Shown here: in pieces, positions 1-8,106 of the stretch | Layout of the letters: each line of letters opens with the position of its first letter | Position numbering within the stretch: position 1 is the first letter of the stretch | Assembly: GCF_003570905.1 (NCBI RefSeq) | Contig: NZ_QXJM01000023.1 | Span: forward strand, 186,001-250,000 | Source of the DNA: Cohnella faecalis | GTDB taxonomy: Bacteria; Bacillota; Bacilli; Paenibacillales; Paenibacillaceae | Direction of reading: 5' to 3' | DNA length: 64,000 bases | Translations under genes and position numbers: made by a program | Notes under the pieces: generated by a model | What the model saw: only the letters and a program-made list of their open reading frames with translations | Databases searched by the model: none | Told to the model about the DNA's origin: nothing

Positions 1-2
1 TT

Positions 3-497
3 GGCGTGGCATGGCCTGGAGTTGCTATGCAGAACGAAGGCAACGGCTGGTACTCCTACAAGTTGACCGGCTGGAGCAAAGCGAACGTCATTTTCAACAG
101 CGGCGGGCAACAAACTCCTGCTTCTGGCCAAGCCGGCTATCTCGTAACGAAGAGCGTCTGGATCAAAAACGGCGTGATCACCGATCAAGAGCCTGTTCAA
201 AAAACGGTCGCCGTCACGTTTACTATTAAGAACGCTACGACTGTTTCTGGACAAAGCATCTATCTGGTAGGCAACGTTGCGGAGCTTGGCAATTGGGCTC
301 CAGCTAGTGCAATCGCGACTACGGCCTCGACTTATCCGACTTGGAAGGTTACGGTCAACCTGGTTGAAGGTACGAAGATCGAGTTCAAAGCGATTAAGAA
401 GAACGCTAGCAACGGTGTTGTGTGGGAAAGCGGTCAAAATCGCAGCTATACCGTATCATCCAGCAATCCTACAGTAGAGTTTAATTTCAACAATTAA
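3..497 (+). CDS. C-terminal part of a secreted amylase-like protein: two starch-binding modules (5' end outside window)
   Basis: The reading frame is open from the left edge, so the start and any catalytic domain lie outside the window. The first ~60 residues, with the pattern NGWYSYKLTGW...NVIFN, resemble the end of a CBM25/26 starch-binding module. Residues ~68-163 form a CBM20-type module: VTFTIKNATT start, YLVGNVAELGNW, an IEFKAIKK strand and a final VEFNFNN strand. This tandem arrangement is typical of the C-terminus of extracellular alpha-amylases or related amylolytic enzymes, where it anchors the enzyme on granular starch. The exact enzyme cannot be named because the catalytic part is missing. 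A strong terminator follows 20 bp after the stop, and the next gene also encodes starch-binding modules. Confidence 0.85.
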   Translation, partial: GVAWPGVAMQNEGNGWYSYKLTGWSKANVIFNSGGQQTPASGQAGYLVTKSVWIKNGVITDQEPVQKTVAVTFTIKNATTVSGQSIYLVGNVAELGNWAPASAIATTASTYPTWKVTVNLVEGTKIEFKAIKKNASNGVVWESGQNRSYTVSSSNPTVEFNFNN

Positions 498-516
498 ACC
501 GAATTTGCAGAAATAC

Positions 517-547
517 AAAAGACACTAACCTTGCGTTAGTGTCTTTT
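517..547 (+). terminator. Rho-independent terminator after the amylase-like gene
   Basis: Perfect 13-bp inverted repeat (AAAAGACACTAAC and its complement) around a 5-nt loop, ending in TTTT. It is 20 bp after the stop at 497. The remaining 548-819 is AT-rich leader of the next gene, with no further gene seen. Confidence 0.9.
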
Positions 548-819
548 GTCATGTAATCGTTAACACGCATAATTCGACATCGTTCAACATAAATACTGTC
601 TTTTTTACTATATACAGTAAATTCCACTAAAGTTATAGTGACAGTAGGAATCAATTTTCCAAATCGTTTGTTTAAATTTAAGGAATTGGTTCCGCTCATT
701 CATAGGAGGGAGGGAAGATTTACTCGCTGTTGTTTTGTTGCAAGGAGTTGTTTTTTGCGCCGTGTCAGACTCGGTGTGAAGTAGAGAAAAAAAATATGGA
801 TTAAGAGGAGAGACTACAC

Positions 820-1581
820 ATGAAAGCAATGAAAAAACTGGTAGCCAGCTTAATGATGTTCACTGTTATTTTCGGTATTTCCTTCGTAGGATCGGCGTTT
901 GCATCCGGCAATGAGGTTAAACTTATCGACTCCACTGTTTTCACTTACAAATATGGCTATGTCTCGTTTAACGGCAATGTTGAAGTTGAAAACTTGGGCT
1001 ATTCGAAACAAGTTACCATTCATTACACGACGGACAACGTCACCTGGTACGATACAAGCGCCAGCTACGTGGGACCTACGGATGGCACCCATGAAAAATG
1101 GAGCTTCAATATTTCCACGAGCTCTTTTACAACGGATCATCCGGAATTGAAAACTCTCACTTTCATAAAGTTCGCAGTTAAGTATGAAGTGAATGGCAAC
1201 ACGTACTGGGACAACAACGGCGGTTCCGACTATTACAACGAACCGTATAGCTTTGGTTCGACTTCCCTTATTCTTGCCAAACCGAACCTGCTCGGCAACT
1301 ACGGCGAACTGACTAGCAGCGGAACTTTCGTAGGCAACGTATATGTTAAAGACTTGAGCCCGTCCAAGACGGTAAAAGTCAGATACTCAACCGACAACTG
1401 GGCAACTTACACAGAGGGATATGCAACTTATACCAGCGATGTCAATAATTTCGGCTCCGTGGAGCTCTGGAGCTTCAGCTTCAGCGTTCCTGGTGCAACC
1501 CATCTCGAGTATGCCTTTGCTGTAACGGTAGGCAGCACAACGTATTGGGATAACAACTATGGAAATAACTACTCGCAATAA
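820..1581 (+). CDS. Secreted protein of two tandem CBM21-type starch-binding modules
   Basis: The 253-residue protein begins with a clear signal peptide (MKAMKK, hydrophobic core, cleavage near AFA-SG at ~29). The rest is two similar ~105-residue modules. Each ends in a near-identical signature, NGNTYWDNNGGSDY in module 1 and GSTTYWDNNYGNNY in module 2, and each has a VxVrYsTDNW-like strand. These are hallmarks of CBM21 (the starch/glycogen targeting family). No catalytic domain, anchor or LPXTG motif is present, so it is probably a free extracellular starch-binding protein. An RBS (AGAGGAGAG) precedes the ATG. It follows an amylase-like gene on the same strand, which suggests a role in starch capture; that role is inference. 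Confidence 0.85.
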   Translation: MKAMKKLVASLMMFTVIFGISFVGSAFASGNEVKLIDSTVFTYKYGYVSFNGNVEVENLGYSKQVTIHYTTDNVTWYDTSASYVGPTDGTHEKWSFNISTSSFTTDHPELKTLTFIKFAVKYEVNGNTYWDNNGGSDYYNEPYSFGSTSLILAKPNLLGNYGELTSSGTFVGNVYVKDLSPSKTVKVRYSTDNWATYTEGYATYTSDVNNFGSVELWSFSFSVPGATHLEYAFAVTVGSTTYWDNNYGNNYSQ

Positions 1582-1607
1582 CTACTCGCTAACTTAATTA
1601 TTTCAGC

Positions 1608-1655
1608 AAAAGCAGGGTCAGAGGCGGTCTATTCCGCTTTTGATCCTGCTTTTTT
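1608..1655 (+). terminator. Terminator after the CBM21 protein
   Basis: A long stem-loop with arms AAAAGCAGG and CCTGCTTTT, extended inward by GU-containing pairs around a short loop and ending in TTTTTT. It is 26 bp after the stop at 1581. Confidence 0.8.
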
Positions 1656-1772
1656 GCTTGTCTCCTGCCCCTGCAAAATTCAAAATCAAAAAAATGGGGG
1701 TAAAGTACGCAAACTATACGTTTGAATTACCTGGATTTGTGAAAATGAAAAAAGTGTTGTGCGGTAGAAAGT

Positions 1773-2966
1773 CTATTCGCCCAGCTTGGAGAGCGCAGCC
1801 GATAACGAGGAGCTTCGAGACGCCCGGACGAACCGGTCGGCTCGGAGCTCTTGTTTGTCATAGATGCGGCATATTCGGTCTGACAGAGACGTTGACAGCT
1901 CCTGCGGGACGCTGTCGAGATGACCCGCCAGTTCGGCACAGGTGATCCGTTCGTTGCCTTGTTTGCCGATCAGCGTTACCTTCGTGCCTTCGGGAACGTA
2001 GTGAGGCAACCGGATCATCAATTGATCCATGCCGATCTTGCCGATGACGGATACCCGTTGACCCTCGACAAGGACATCGGAGTCTCGAAGGCTTTGCGCC
2101 CAACCGTCCGCATACCCGATCGGTACGGTGCCGATCCATTCCTCTCCATTGGTCCGGTAAGCAAGATCGTAGCCGACAAATTCGCCTTTCGATAGCTTTT
2201 TTGTCTGGACGATTCGGCTATGCAAGCTCAATGCCGGCTCCAGATCGACGGACGGAACGAGCCTTCCCGGGTAAAAGCCGTACATCGCAGCGCCGATCCT
2301 CACTATGTCCATGGCAAGCTCCGGGAATCGCAGGGCGGCAGCGCTGTTGGCGCAATGAAACCGTCCAAAGGCAAGGCCGGATTGTTTGACCCAAGCTTTC
2401 ATCTCCTCGAAACGGGCAGCTTGTTTACGAAGAAATGTCGTCTCCGGCTGAGAAGCCGTCGCAAAATGAGTGTAGACCCCATCGACAACAACGTCATCCT
2501 CAAGCAGCCAGGGAAGCAGCCTTTCCCAATCCTGCTTTTCCCGAATACCGATTCTTCCAAGTCCCGTATCCATTTTCACATGTACAGCCAGCTTATGAGA
2601 AGACCGCATGGACTTGTAACGTCGCGCTTGCTCGAACCAGTCGGCGGAAGCGACAGTCAGCATAAGCCCGGATCGGACAGCGAGAGGTACATCTTCCGGC
2701 CGGATGGGCGTCAAAACCAGCATCGGCTGCTCGAAGCCCTGATTCCTTAACCGAAGCGCTTCGCTTAAGTAGGCCACCGCCAAATAATCGGCACCCGCAC
2801 GAATGGCGGCTCGCGCCGTCTCCGCATCCCCGTGTCCGTAACCGTTCGCTTTGACGACTGCCATAAGCTTGACCGCAGGAGGAAGCTTTCTCTTGATCGC
2901 CTCAACGTTGCGGCGGATGCACGAGAGATCGACTTCCGCCCAGGTATCCCTATACGTTCGCTTCAT
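1773..2966 (-). CDS. alr: Alanine racemase
   Basis: PLP-dependent enzyme converting L-alanine to D-alanine for peptidoglycan. The 397 residues match the usual length of ~390. The N-terminal barrel carries the PLP lysine in VVKANGYGHG (K39). Later come the substrate-binding stretch HVKMDTGLGRIG, the catalytic-tyrosine region GYDLAYRT, then GTVPIGYADGW and the C-terminal GKIGMDQLM and SLSDRICRIY. It is the last gene of a minus-strand ddl-murF-alr cluster and overlaps the end of murF by 17 bp, so the genes are probably co-transcribed and translationally coupled. The C-terminal ~25 residues are Ser/Arg rich and look like a variable tail. I saw no strong terminator downstream (1700-1772). Confidence 0.95.
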   Translation of the reverse strand: MKRTYRDTWAEVDLSCIRRNVEAIKRKLPPAVKLMAVVKANGYGHGDAETARAAIRAGADYLAVAYLSEALRLRNQGFEQPMLVLTPIRPEDVPLAVRSGLMLTVASADWFEQARRYKSMRSSHKLAVHVKMDTGLGRIGIREKQDWERLLPWLLEDDVVVDGVYTHFATASQPETTFLRKQAARFEEMKAWVKQSGLAFGRFHCANSAAALRFPELAMDIVRIGAAMYGFYPGRLVPSVDLEPALSLHSRIVQTKKLSKGEFVGYDLAYRTNGEEWIGTVPIGYADGWAQSLRDSDVLVEGQRVSVIGKIGMDQLMIRLPHYVPEGTKVTLIGKQGNERITCAELAGHLDSVPQELSTSLSDRICRIYDKQELRADRFVRASRSSSLSAALSKLGE

Positions 2967-4383
2967 GGAAGTCCCAGCCTTTCTTCGCCGAATCCAAGGA
3001 TTTGCTCTGCAGCAGGGCTGCGACGACCTCCTCCAGCATCAGCTCGCGCGAAGCCTTAACGAGAACGACGGAATTCGGATCGATATGCCGGAGCAGATCG
3101 CGAATCATTTCTTGCTTGTCGGAGTAATGAAACACTCGGCCCGGCGGCATGAGCTTTCGCGCGCAATCGGCTGTCGAAGCGGAGCGGGGACCGTATGCAA
3201 ATAAATAGTCCAATTGCGCTGGATCGGCGAACGAGCCGACATGGGCGTGAAGAGAAGTCTCTTCCTGTCCCAAATCGAGCATGTCGCCGAGAACCGCGAT
3301 TTTTTGTCGATAATCCTGCAAGCCGTACAGCGTATCCAAGGCGGCGACCGCGCTGGCCGGATTCGATTTGTAAGTATCGTTAATGATCGTCATGCCATCC
3401 GTTCGGATTACCTCGTTACGCATTCCCGAAATCCGGACATTCGCCAGGCCGTTGCGAATTTGGTGCAGCTCCATGCCGAGGAGGAGCGCCGTTTCGACGG
3501 CAGCCAAGGCGTTCAGCACTTGGTGCTGGCCGTGAAGCGGGACGAACAGACGGATAGAAGGGTCGCTTGCCACGAAAAAGGACGAACCTCGCTTCTCCCG
3601 CACCATCGAGAGTCCTTGGCAATCGTTCGACGGCTCCATTCCGAACGTTCGCGTCCGAAAAGGCCATTCTTTCCCGGCAAGCGCCGCCGATAGATAGGGA
3701 TCGTCCCCGTTGTAGATGAGCGTGCCATTGTTTTTCAATCCATGCATAATTTCAAGCTTCGCCCGCAAAATGTTATCCTTGCTGCCCAGATCGCCCAGAT
3801 GAGCATCGCCGATATTCGTGACGATGGCATAGTCTGGCATAACGAGCGAAGACAATAGCGCGATTTCTCCGAAGCCGGACATGCCCATCTCGACGACTGC
3901 AACCTCCGTATCTTCGGCTAATTGCAGCAGAGTGAGCGGAACGCCCAGATGATTGTTAAGGTTTCCTGGCGTTTTGTGAGTTTTGAATCGTTCGCCCAGC
4001 ATCCAGGCCAGCATATCCTTCGTTGACGTTTTTCCATTGCTTCCCGTGATGGCGACTACTGTGCAGGGGAGCTGCGAACGATAAGTGCTGGCAAGCAACT
4101 GGAGTGCGGACAGCGTGTCGTCCACTCGGATAACGGGAACGTCCTGGGGAGCATGAGGCTCATTGCGGTTCCAGAGTACGGCCGATGCGCCGTTATCGAT
4201 AGCCTGACGAACGAAGGCATGTCCATTGAATCGGTCGCCGACAATCGGAACGTAAAGATTGCCCGGCCGCAAAGTACGAGTGTCGATCGATACTCCCGAG
4301 ATCGCGACGCTTGCTTCCAGCTCGGAAAAGGGACAAGGCACGATCAGCATGTCGGTTAATTGCTTAATCGTTCGTTGGATCAT
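2950..4383 (-). CDS. murF: UDP-N-acetylmuramoyl-tripeptide--D-alanyl-D-alanine ligase
   Basis: Cytoplasmic Mur ligase adding D-Ala-D-Ala to UDP-MurNAc-tripeptide. The 477 residues show the MurF order: N-terminal domain with SIDTRTLRPGNLYVPIVGDR, the central ATPase P-loop VVAITGSNGKTSTKD (~110-124), NLNNHLGVPLTLL, the VVEMGMSGFGEI motif, and the C-terminal domain with INDTYKSNP, AVLGDMLDLG and VLVKASREL. The usual NDxYNANP is NDTYKSNP here, a minor deviation. It lies between ddl, which supplies its dipeptide substrate, and alr, which supplies the D-alanine, so the three genes form one short pathway. If ddl is read through its frameshift, the murF start lies just after the corrected ddl stop. 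Confidence 0.96.
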   Translation of the reverse strand: MIQRTIKQLTDMLIVPCPFSELEASVAISGVSIDTRTLRPGNLYVPIVGDRFNGHAFVRQAIDNGASAVLWNRNEPHAPQDVPVIRVDDTLSALQLLASTYRSQLPCTVVAITGSNGKTSTKDMLAWMLGERFKTHKTPGNLNNHLGVPLTLLQLAEDTEVAVVEMGMSGFGEIALLSSLVMPDYAIVTNIGDAHLGDLGSKDNILRAKLEIMHGLKNNGTLIYNGDDPYLSAALAGKEWPFRTRTFGMEPSNDCQGLSMVREKRGSSFFVASDPSIRLFVPLHGQHQVLNALAAVETALLLGMELHQIRNGLANVRISGMRNEVIRTDGMTIINDTYKSNPASAVAALDTLYGLQDYRQKIAVLGDMLDLGQEETSLHAHVGSFADPAQLDYLFAYGPRSASTADCARKLMPPGRVFHYSDKQEMIRDLLRHIDPNSVVLVKASRELMLEEVVAALLQSKSLDSAKKGWDFHEANV

Positions 4384-5465
4384 TCAGGCTCACCTCTCGT
4401 AGCGGATAGATTGCTTTTCCATATGCCGGGCAAAAGCGAAGTCGACGAGCTTGTCGATAAGCTCCGGGAACGTCGTGCCGTCCGTCGACTCCCACATTCG
4501 GGATACATGCTGAACGCGGTAAACCCGGGAAACGTGTTAATTTCGTTGAGCAGCACCCGTCCGTCCTTCGTCACGAAAAAATCGACGCGAGCGAGTCCCG
4601 AGCCGTTCACCGCTTCAAAAGCGAGAACAGCGTTCTGTCTGATCTGACGGGATACCGATTCCGGCAAGTCGGCGGGAATTGACATCCTAAGCTTGCCGTC
4701 CACATACTTGGCGTCGAAATCGAAGAATGCCTTCTCCTGTATGAATTCGCCGGGAAGGGAAACAAGAGGGGCGTCGTTGCCCAGCACGGCTACCTGAATT
4801 TCCCGGGCGTCGGCGTCCTTCTCGACGACAATCTTGCGGTCGAAGCGGAAAGCTTCCGCCACACCGTCCAAAAGCTGCTCCCGAGTGTCGCATCGACTAA
4901 TGCCGATACTGGAGCCAAGAGACGCCGGCTTGACGTAGCAAGGATAGCCGATAGCGTCTTCGACGGTTCTGATCAAGCCGTCCGGGTCCGCTTCCCATTG
5001 CCGAAATCGGAACGACCGATAGTCGACTTGGTCAATGGCTGCGTGCGAGATCAATTGCTTGCAGACGTCCTTGTCGAGACAGGCTGCGGAAGGCAAAACC
5101 CCGTTGCCGACGTAGGGAATGTCCAGCAGCTCCAGCAAGCCTTGCATCGTTCCGTCTTCTCCGTAGGAGCCATGAAGGAGCGGCAGCGCCGCTTTGCGTC
5201 CTTCAAGAGCGAACAGCCGAATCAATATGTCGCCTAACGAGCCGATGACGTCGCGATGCCCGGCGCGCAGAATCAGCTCGTCCGGCTCTTCCGGAGGCTT
5301 CGTCAACTGGCCGAGGCTAAGCCAAACGCCGTCGCGATTAATATAGATGGGGTATACGTCGAACCGGGCAGGATCGATCGAACGAATGACCGCAAAAGCG
5401 GTTTTCAGCGAAATATCGTGCTCGACGGATTTGCCGCCGTAGAGGACGAACAGCTTGGTGTTCAT
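4380..5465 (-). CDS. ddl: D-alanine--D-alanine ligase (frameshift near the C-terminus)
   Basis: ATP-grasp enzyme joining two D-alanines. The start has an RBS (GGAGGTC) 8 bp upstream. Family motifs are present: YGGKSVEHDISLKTA, PLLHGSYGEDGTMQGLLEL, the ATP-grasp stretch YPCYVKPASLGSSIGIS, and the Mg-binding LLNEINTFPGFTAFSMYP. After MYP the frame changes to a nonsense Arg/Ser-rich tail. Adding one C on the coding strand (plus-strand GGG at 4500-4502 becoming GGGG) restores the expected MYPRMWESTDG, then FPELIDKLVDFA, ending at a TGA at 4390-4392. That gives a normal 358-residue Ddl. The YG at the start of the GKSVEHDIS motif is the usual Ddl pattern. The catalytic core is in frame, so the break affects only the last ~35 residues. 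Consensus error is the likeliest reason. Confidence 0.93.
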   Translation of the reverse strand: MNTKLFVLYGGKSVEHDISLKTAFAVIRSIDPARFDVYPIYINRDGVWLSLGQLTKPPEEPDELILRAGHRDVIGSLGDILIRLFALEGRKAALPLLHGSYGEDGTMQGLLELLDIPYVGNGVLPSAACLDKDVCKQLISHAAIDQVDYRSFRFRQWEADPDGLIRTVEDAIGYPCYVKPASLGSSIGISRCDTREQLLDGVAEAFRFDRKIVVEKDADAREIQVAVLGNDAPLVSLPGEFIQEKAFFDFDAKYVDGKLRMSIPADLPESVSRQIRQNAVLAFEAVNGSGLARVDFFVTKDGRVLLNEINTFPGFTAFSMYPECGSRRTARRSRSLSTSSSTSLLPGIWKSNLSATRGEPE

Positions 5466-5581
5466 GGGTTTGACCTCCGTATGGGTTTGTCTATAACCAA
5501 CATAAACGCCAAAGCTAAAGACGCTAAAAATAAAAACTTAAAGAATTGTAAAGAATTCAAACGAAAATCTTAAATGAACGC

Positions 5582-5624
5582 AAAAAAGCCTTTCCCCGGA
5601 TGAAAGGCACCCAGAGAAAGGCTT
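5582..5624 (-). terminator. Terminator of the DUF2653 gene
   Basis: Read on the minus strand, arms AAGCCTTTC and GAAAGGCTT (plus 5616-5624 and 5586-5594) are followed by a run of T. It is 11 bp downstream of the stop of the gene at 5635. Confidence 0.85.
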
Positions 5625-5634
5625 GCTGACCAGC

Positions 5635-5916
5635 TTATGCGGACTCGATGTCCGCCCATATTTCGTCTTCCACGTCGAGAGTGATCTGCGAAGGGTAGAC
5701 GCGTTCGTTGTATTGCGTGAGCATGTAGCGCATGATCGCTTCTTTGAGGTTCGCTTCGATGAGAATCCGGCTGCGGCCTTGAACCCACACCTCGGCGGAA
5801 AATCCTTGCTCCTCGTCATACAGCAATTCCACTTCGACGGACGTCGGAGGAACCTCGTGCCTCTCGGCCAAATTCAGACAGACGGCGTTGACGATTTCAT
5901 CCATTCCAATTCTCAT
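5635..5916 (-). CDS. DUF2653 family protein (YxcD-like)
   Basis: A 93-residue cytoplasmic protein of unknown function. The pattern MRIGMDEIVNAVCLNLAER, then VEVELLYDEEQGFSAEVWV and RSRILIEANLKEAI, with an acidic DVEDEIWADIE end, matches the conserved DUF2653 family of Bacilli (B. subtilis YxcD). No catalytic motif is visible. It starts 6 bp after the end of the membrane protein gene at 5923 and is followed by a good terminator, so the two genes form a small minus-strand operon. The family assignment is fairly sure; the function is unknown. Confidence 0.85.
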   Translation of the reverse strand: MRIGMDEIVNAVCLNLAERHEVPPTSVEVELLYDEEQGFSAEVWVQGRSRILIEANLKEAIMRYMLTQYNERVYPSQITLDVEDEIWADIESA

Positions 5917-5922
5917 AGACGA

Positions 5923-6363
5923 TTAATACCGGTTGTTCGTATGAGGATTGTTGCGATCGCGTCTGCGCTTGTAGGCGTCGTACACCATACGGAACACCAT
6001 GAACAAGGCGAACAGGGCGATTACGTTGATCATAAGGCCGAGAATGTTGCCCAGCGCGCCCATTCCTCCGAACAGACCTCCGAACAGCATGCCGGCGAGA
6101 CCGCCGATCATCAAACCTTTCATTAAGCCGCCGCCGCTGAAAAATCCGCGATTAGCGGTTGTTCCGGCCGTGGAGGACGCTTTGGAGGACGTCGTGCTGT
6201 CGCTTTTGTTAACGTTCGATTGCGACTGCGCGGGAGTTTTGCTGAACGATTTTTTACCCGAGCTGAACGATCTTGGCTTGGCGTCGGCGTAATCGGCGAA
6301 AGGTACGGTCACCGTCGCGACGAACGCGAACAGACTGAATACGAGCAATGCTTTTTTCCACAT
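5923..6363 (-). CDS. Secreted/membrane protein with Ser/Lys-rich segment and Gly-rich transmembrane hairpin
   Basis: A 146-residue protein. It has an N-terminal signal segment (MWKKALLVFSLFAFVATVTV, likely cleavage near ADA at ~28) and a low-complexity Ser/Thr/Lys stretch (~30-70). A glycine-rich hydrophobic block follows (GGLMKGLMIGGLAGMLFGGLFGG) with a second membrane segment (~108-130) and a basic tail. Similar proteins occur in Paenibacillaceae as hypothetical or Tim44-like proteins; I do not recognise a defined function. The RBS is AGAAGGG. It is the first gene of the two-gene operon with the DUF2653 gene. Confidence 0.75.
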   Translation of the reverse strand: MWKKALLVFSLFAFVATVTVPFADYADAKPRSFSSGKKSFSKTPAQSQSNVNKSDSTTSSKASSTAGTTANRGFFSGGGLMKGLMIGGLAGMLFGGLFGGMGALGNILGLMINVIALFALFMVFRMVYDAYKRRRDRNNPHTNNRY

Positions 6364-6528
6364 GGACGATTACCCTTCTGTTAGTGCATCTTAGATTTGT
6401 TACATGTATTCATACGTGATGGTTGCTGGATGGTTTCAGTTTTTTTTCAGGATGCCGGGAAGGAAAAATTAAGTTATGCTGGAGAAGCGGCGCACATACG
6501 AGACTGGCGCCATGCAAGGAGCTCGGCT

Positions 6529-7068
6529 ATGAACGTTTCTAACATTTATCCTGCGCCTTATTTGGCTTATTTATCCGAATATCACGGATCGCGCGACTAC
6601 TTCGAATGCCATGAAATTATGGAGGAATATTGGAAGGAACGCACGGGAGATCCCTATTCCGGCTGCTGGCTTGTATTCATACGGATCGCCGTCGCTTGCT
6701 ACCATGCCCGCAGAAGCAACTGGTCCGGAGCGCTCAAGATGCTGAACAAAGCAGCGGCCGAAATCGAACCGGAACGGATGGACGAGCTCGGTTTGGACGG
6801 TCGGCGGTTATCCGCTATGGTTCATGAACGCGCGGCGGAGTGGGCGGATGAGGACAATCGTAGTTATTCCGATTTGGATTTCCCTTTCGCGGATTCGAGC
6901 CTTGAAGAGGAGTGCAAACGGATTTGCGAGCGAAAAGGGTGGAAGTGGCGGCGCGACGATCATTTATCCGAGGACGATCTTGTTCACCGTCATTCCCGCC
7001 GCGATCGCTCGGACGTGATCGAAGCGCGCCAAATAGCGGCCGCCGCCAAAAGCCAATCTCGAAGCTAG
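6529..7068 (+). CDS. DUF309 family protein
   Basis: The chosen ATG has an AAGGAG RBS about 8 bp upstream; an in-frame ATG 132 bp earlier lacks one and would add 44 unlikely residues. The resulting 179-residue protein carries the DUF309 signature near its N-terminus: DYFECHEIMEEYWKE, then LVFIRIAVACYHARRSNWSGALKML. The paired His-Glu motif (CHEIMEE) suggests metal binding, as in other DUF309 proteins, but no reaction is known. The C-terminal third is charged and poorly conserved. It stands alone on the plus strand and converges on the carbonic anhydrase gene with a repeat array between them. Confidence 0.85.
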   Translation: MNVSNIYPAPYLAYLSEYHGSRDYFECHEIMEEYWKERTGDPYSGCWLVFIRIAVACYHARRSNWSGALKMLNKAAAEIEPERMDELGLDGRRLSAMVHERAAEWADEDNRSYSDLDFPFADSSLEEECKRICERKGWKWRRDDHLSEDDLVHRHSRRDRSDVIEARQIAAAAKSQSRS

Positions 7069-7073
7069 GGAAG

Positions 7074-7372
7074 TATTCGGTGCGAGGAGAGAGTAACCAT
7101 AGAATGTAAGGCTACAGCGCACAGGTGAGGCAGCGAGGAGAGAGTAGCCATAGAAAGTAAGGTTACAGCGCTCGAATGAGGCGACGAGTAAAAAGTAGCC
7201 GTAGAAAGTGAGGCTATGGCGCTCGGATGAGGCCGAGAGGAGAGAGTAGCCGTAGAGAGTAGGGCTATAGTGCTCGGATGAGGCAGCGAGTAGAGAGTAG
7301 CCGTAGAGAGTAAGGCTACAGCGCTCGAACGAGGCGACGAAAAAGAGCAGCCTCAAACAATACGGCTGCATC
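7074..7372. repeat. Tandem array of 51-bp repeats (five clear units plus a degenerate one)
   Basis: The gap between two convergent genes (7069-7464, 396 bp) is mostly filled by a 51-bp repeat. Units begin at roughly 7082, 7133, 7184, 7235 and 7286, with a decayed sixth. Each contains GAGAGTAGCC...GGCTAC, a 6-bp inverted repeat able to form a small hairpin. Because 51 is a multiple of 3, the minus strand stays open as a 17-residue repeat (core YGYSLLAAS). I see no RBS or promoter for it and do not call it a gene. Unit identity is high but not perfect. There are no unique spacers, so it is not a CRISPR. Confidence 0.9.
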
Positions 7373-7404
7373 GACCGTGCGAATTGCCGAGCCATCAGCG
7401 AAAA

Positions 7405-7450
7405 AGCAAAAAACCAAGCTGCCCGATCGCATTGAGCGGGCAGCTTGGTT
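7405..7450 (-). terminator. Terminator of the carbonic anhydrase gene
   Basis: Perfect 13-bp inverted repeat (AACCAAGCTGCCC, plus 7412-7424 and 7438-7450). On the minus strand it is followed by T-rich sequence (TTTTGCTTTTT). It is 15 bp after the stop at 7465. Confidence 0.93.
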
Positions 7451-7464
7451 GCTTCGCATGACAA

Positions 7465-8058
7465 TTATTCGGAAGCGAGATCGTCAAATTCGGGCTCTAC
7501 CGAGTATCCATCGCTCACAAGCTCTAGATGTCCGGTTTCCGGATGGATGATCAGGCCGTGAACCGGTGTTCCGGGAGGCAACAGCGGGTGGTCGCGAACG
7601 ATCTTGGCGCTGTTCACGACGCTGTCCCGTACGCTGTCGAACCCTTTCAGCCAGCGGTTGAAGTTGACGCCCGAATTGCGGAGCGTATGGATAACGTGGT
7701 CGGGAACGCCCCGATCGGTCATTTTGCCGACGACTACCTCGGGCTCGATCGCCGTCATGCCGCATTCGTGATGCCCGATGATCATAACCTCGTTCGCCTT
7801 CAGCTCATACAAGGCAACCAGAATACTCCTCATAATGTTGCCGAACGGAGAGGTGATGATGGCCCCTGCGTTCTTAATAATTTTGGCGTCGCCGTTCTTA
7901 AGGTTCATCGCTTTCGGGAGAAGCTCGGTCAGGCGCGTGTCCATGCAAGTGACGATTACGAGCTTCTTCTCGGGAAATTTGGTCGTCAAATATTGCTCGT
8001 ATTCTTTGTTCTCCACAAAGCTCTGGTTGAAATTCAAAATCTCTTCGAGTTTATGCAT
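7465..8058 (-). CDS. Beta-class carbonic anhydrase (YtiB-like)
   Basis: Zinc enzyme interconverting CO2 and bicarbonate. The zinc ligands are visible: Cys and the following Asp-Arg in VTCMDTRL, and the His/Cys pair in IIGHHECGM. The length (197 residues) and the LKNGDAKIIKNAGAII stretch match the small plant-type family of Bacilli. I chose ATG 8058: it has GGAGG 8 bp upstream, and the in-frame ATG five codons earlier is itself part of that RBS. It is probably co-transcribed behind the gene at 8107-8439 and is followed by a strong terminator. Confidence 0.92.
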   Translation of the reverse strand: MHKLEEILNFNQSFVENKEYEQYLTTKFPEKKLVIVTCMDTRLTELLPKAMNLKNGDAKIIKNAGAIITSPFGNIMRSILVALYELKANEVMIIGHHECGMTAIEPEVVVGKMTDRGVPDHVIHTLRNSGVNFNRWLKGFDSVRDSVVNSAKIVRDHPLLPPGTPVHGLIIHPETGHLELVSDGYSVEPEFDDLASE

Positions 8059-8106
8059 CGATTGATCCTCCATCCATTTAAACTTCCATTAGCGGCCAGC
8101 GACTAG

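Noticed and set aside
1640..1945. Plus-strand frame across the alr 3' end
   Set aside because: It overlaps the CBM21 terminator and runs antisense to alr, with no RBS.
6964..7464. Minus-strand frame translating the first 51-bp array into 17-residue repeats
   Set aside because: No RBS or promoter was seen, and the frame runs into the DUF309 gene and through the carbonic anhydrase terminator. Kept only as a repeat array.
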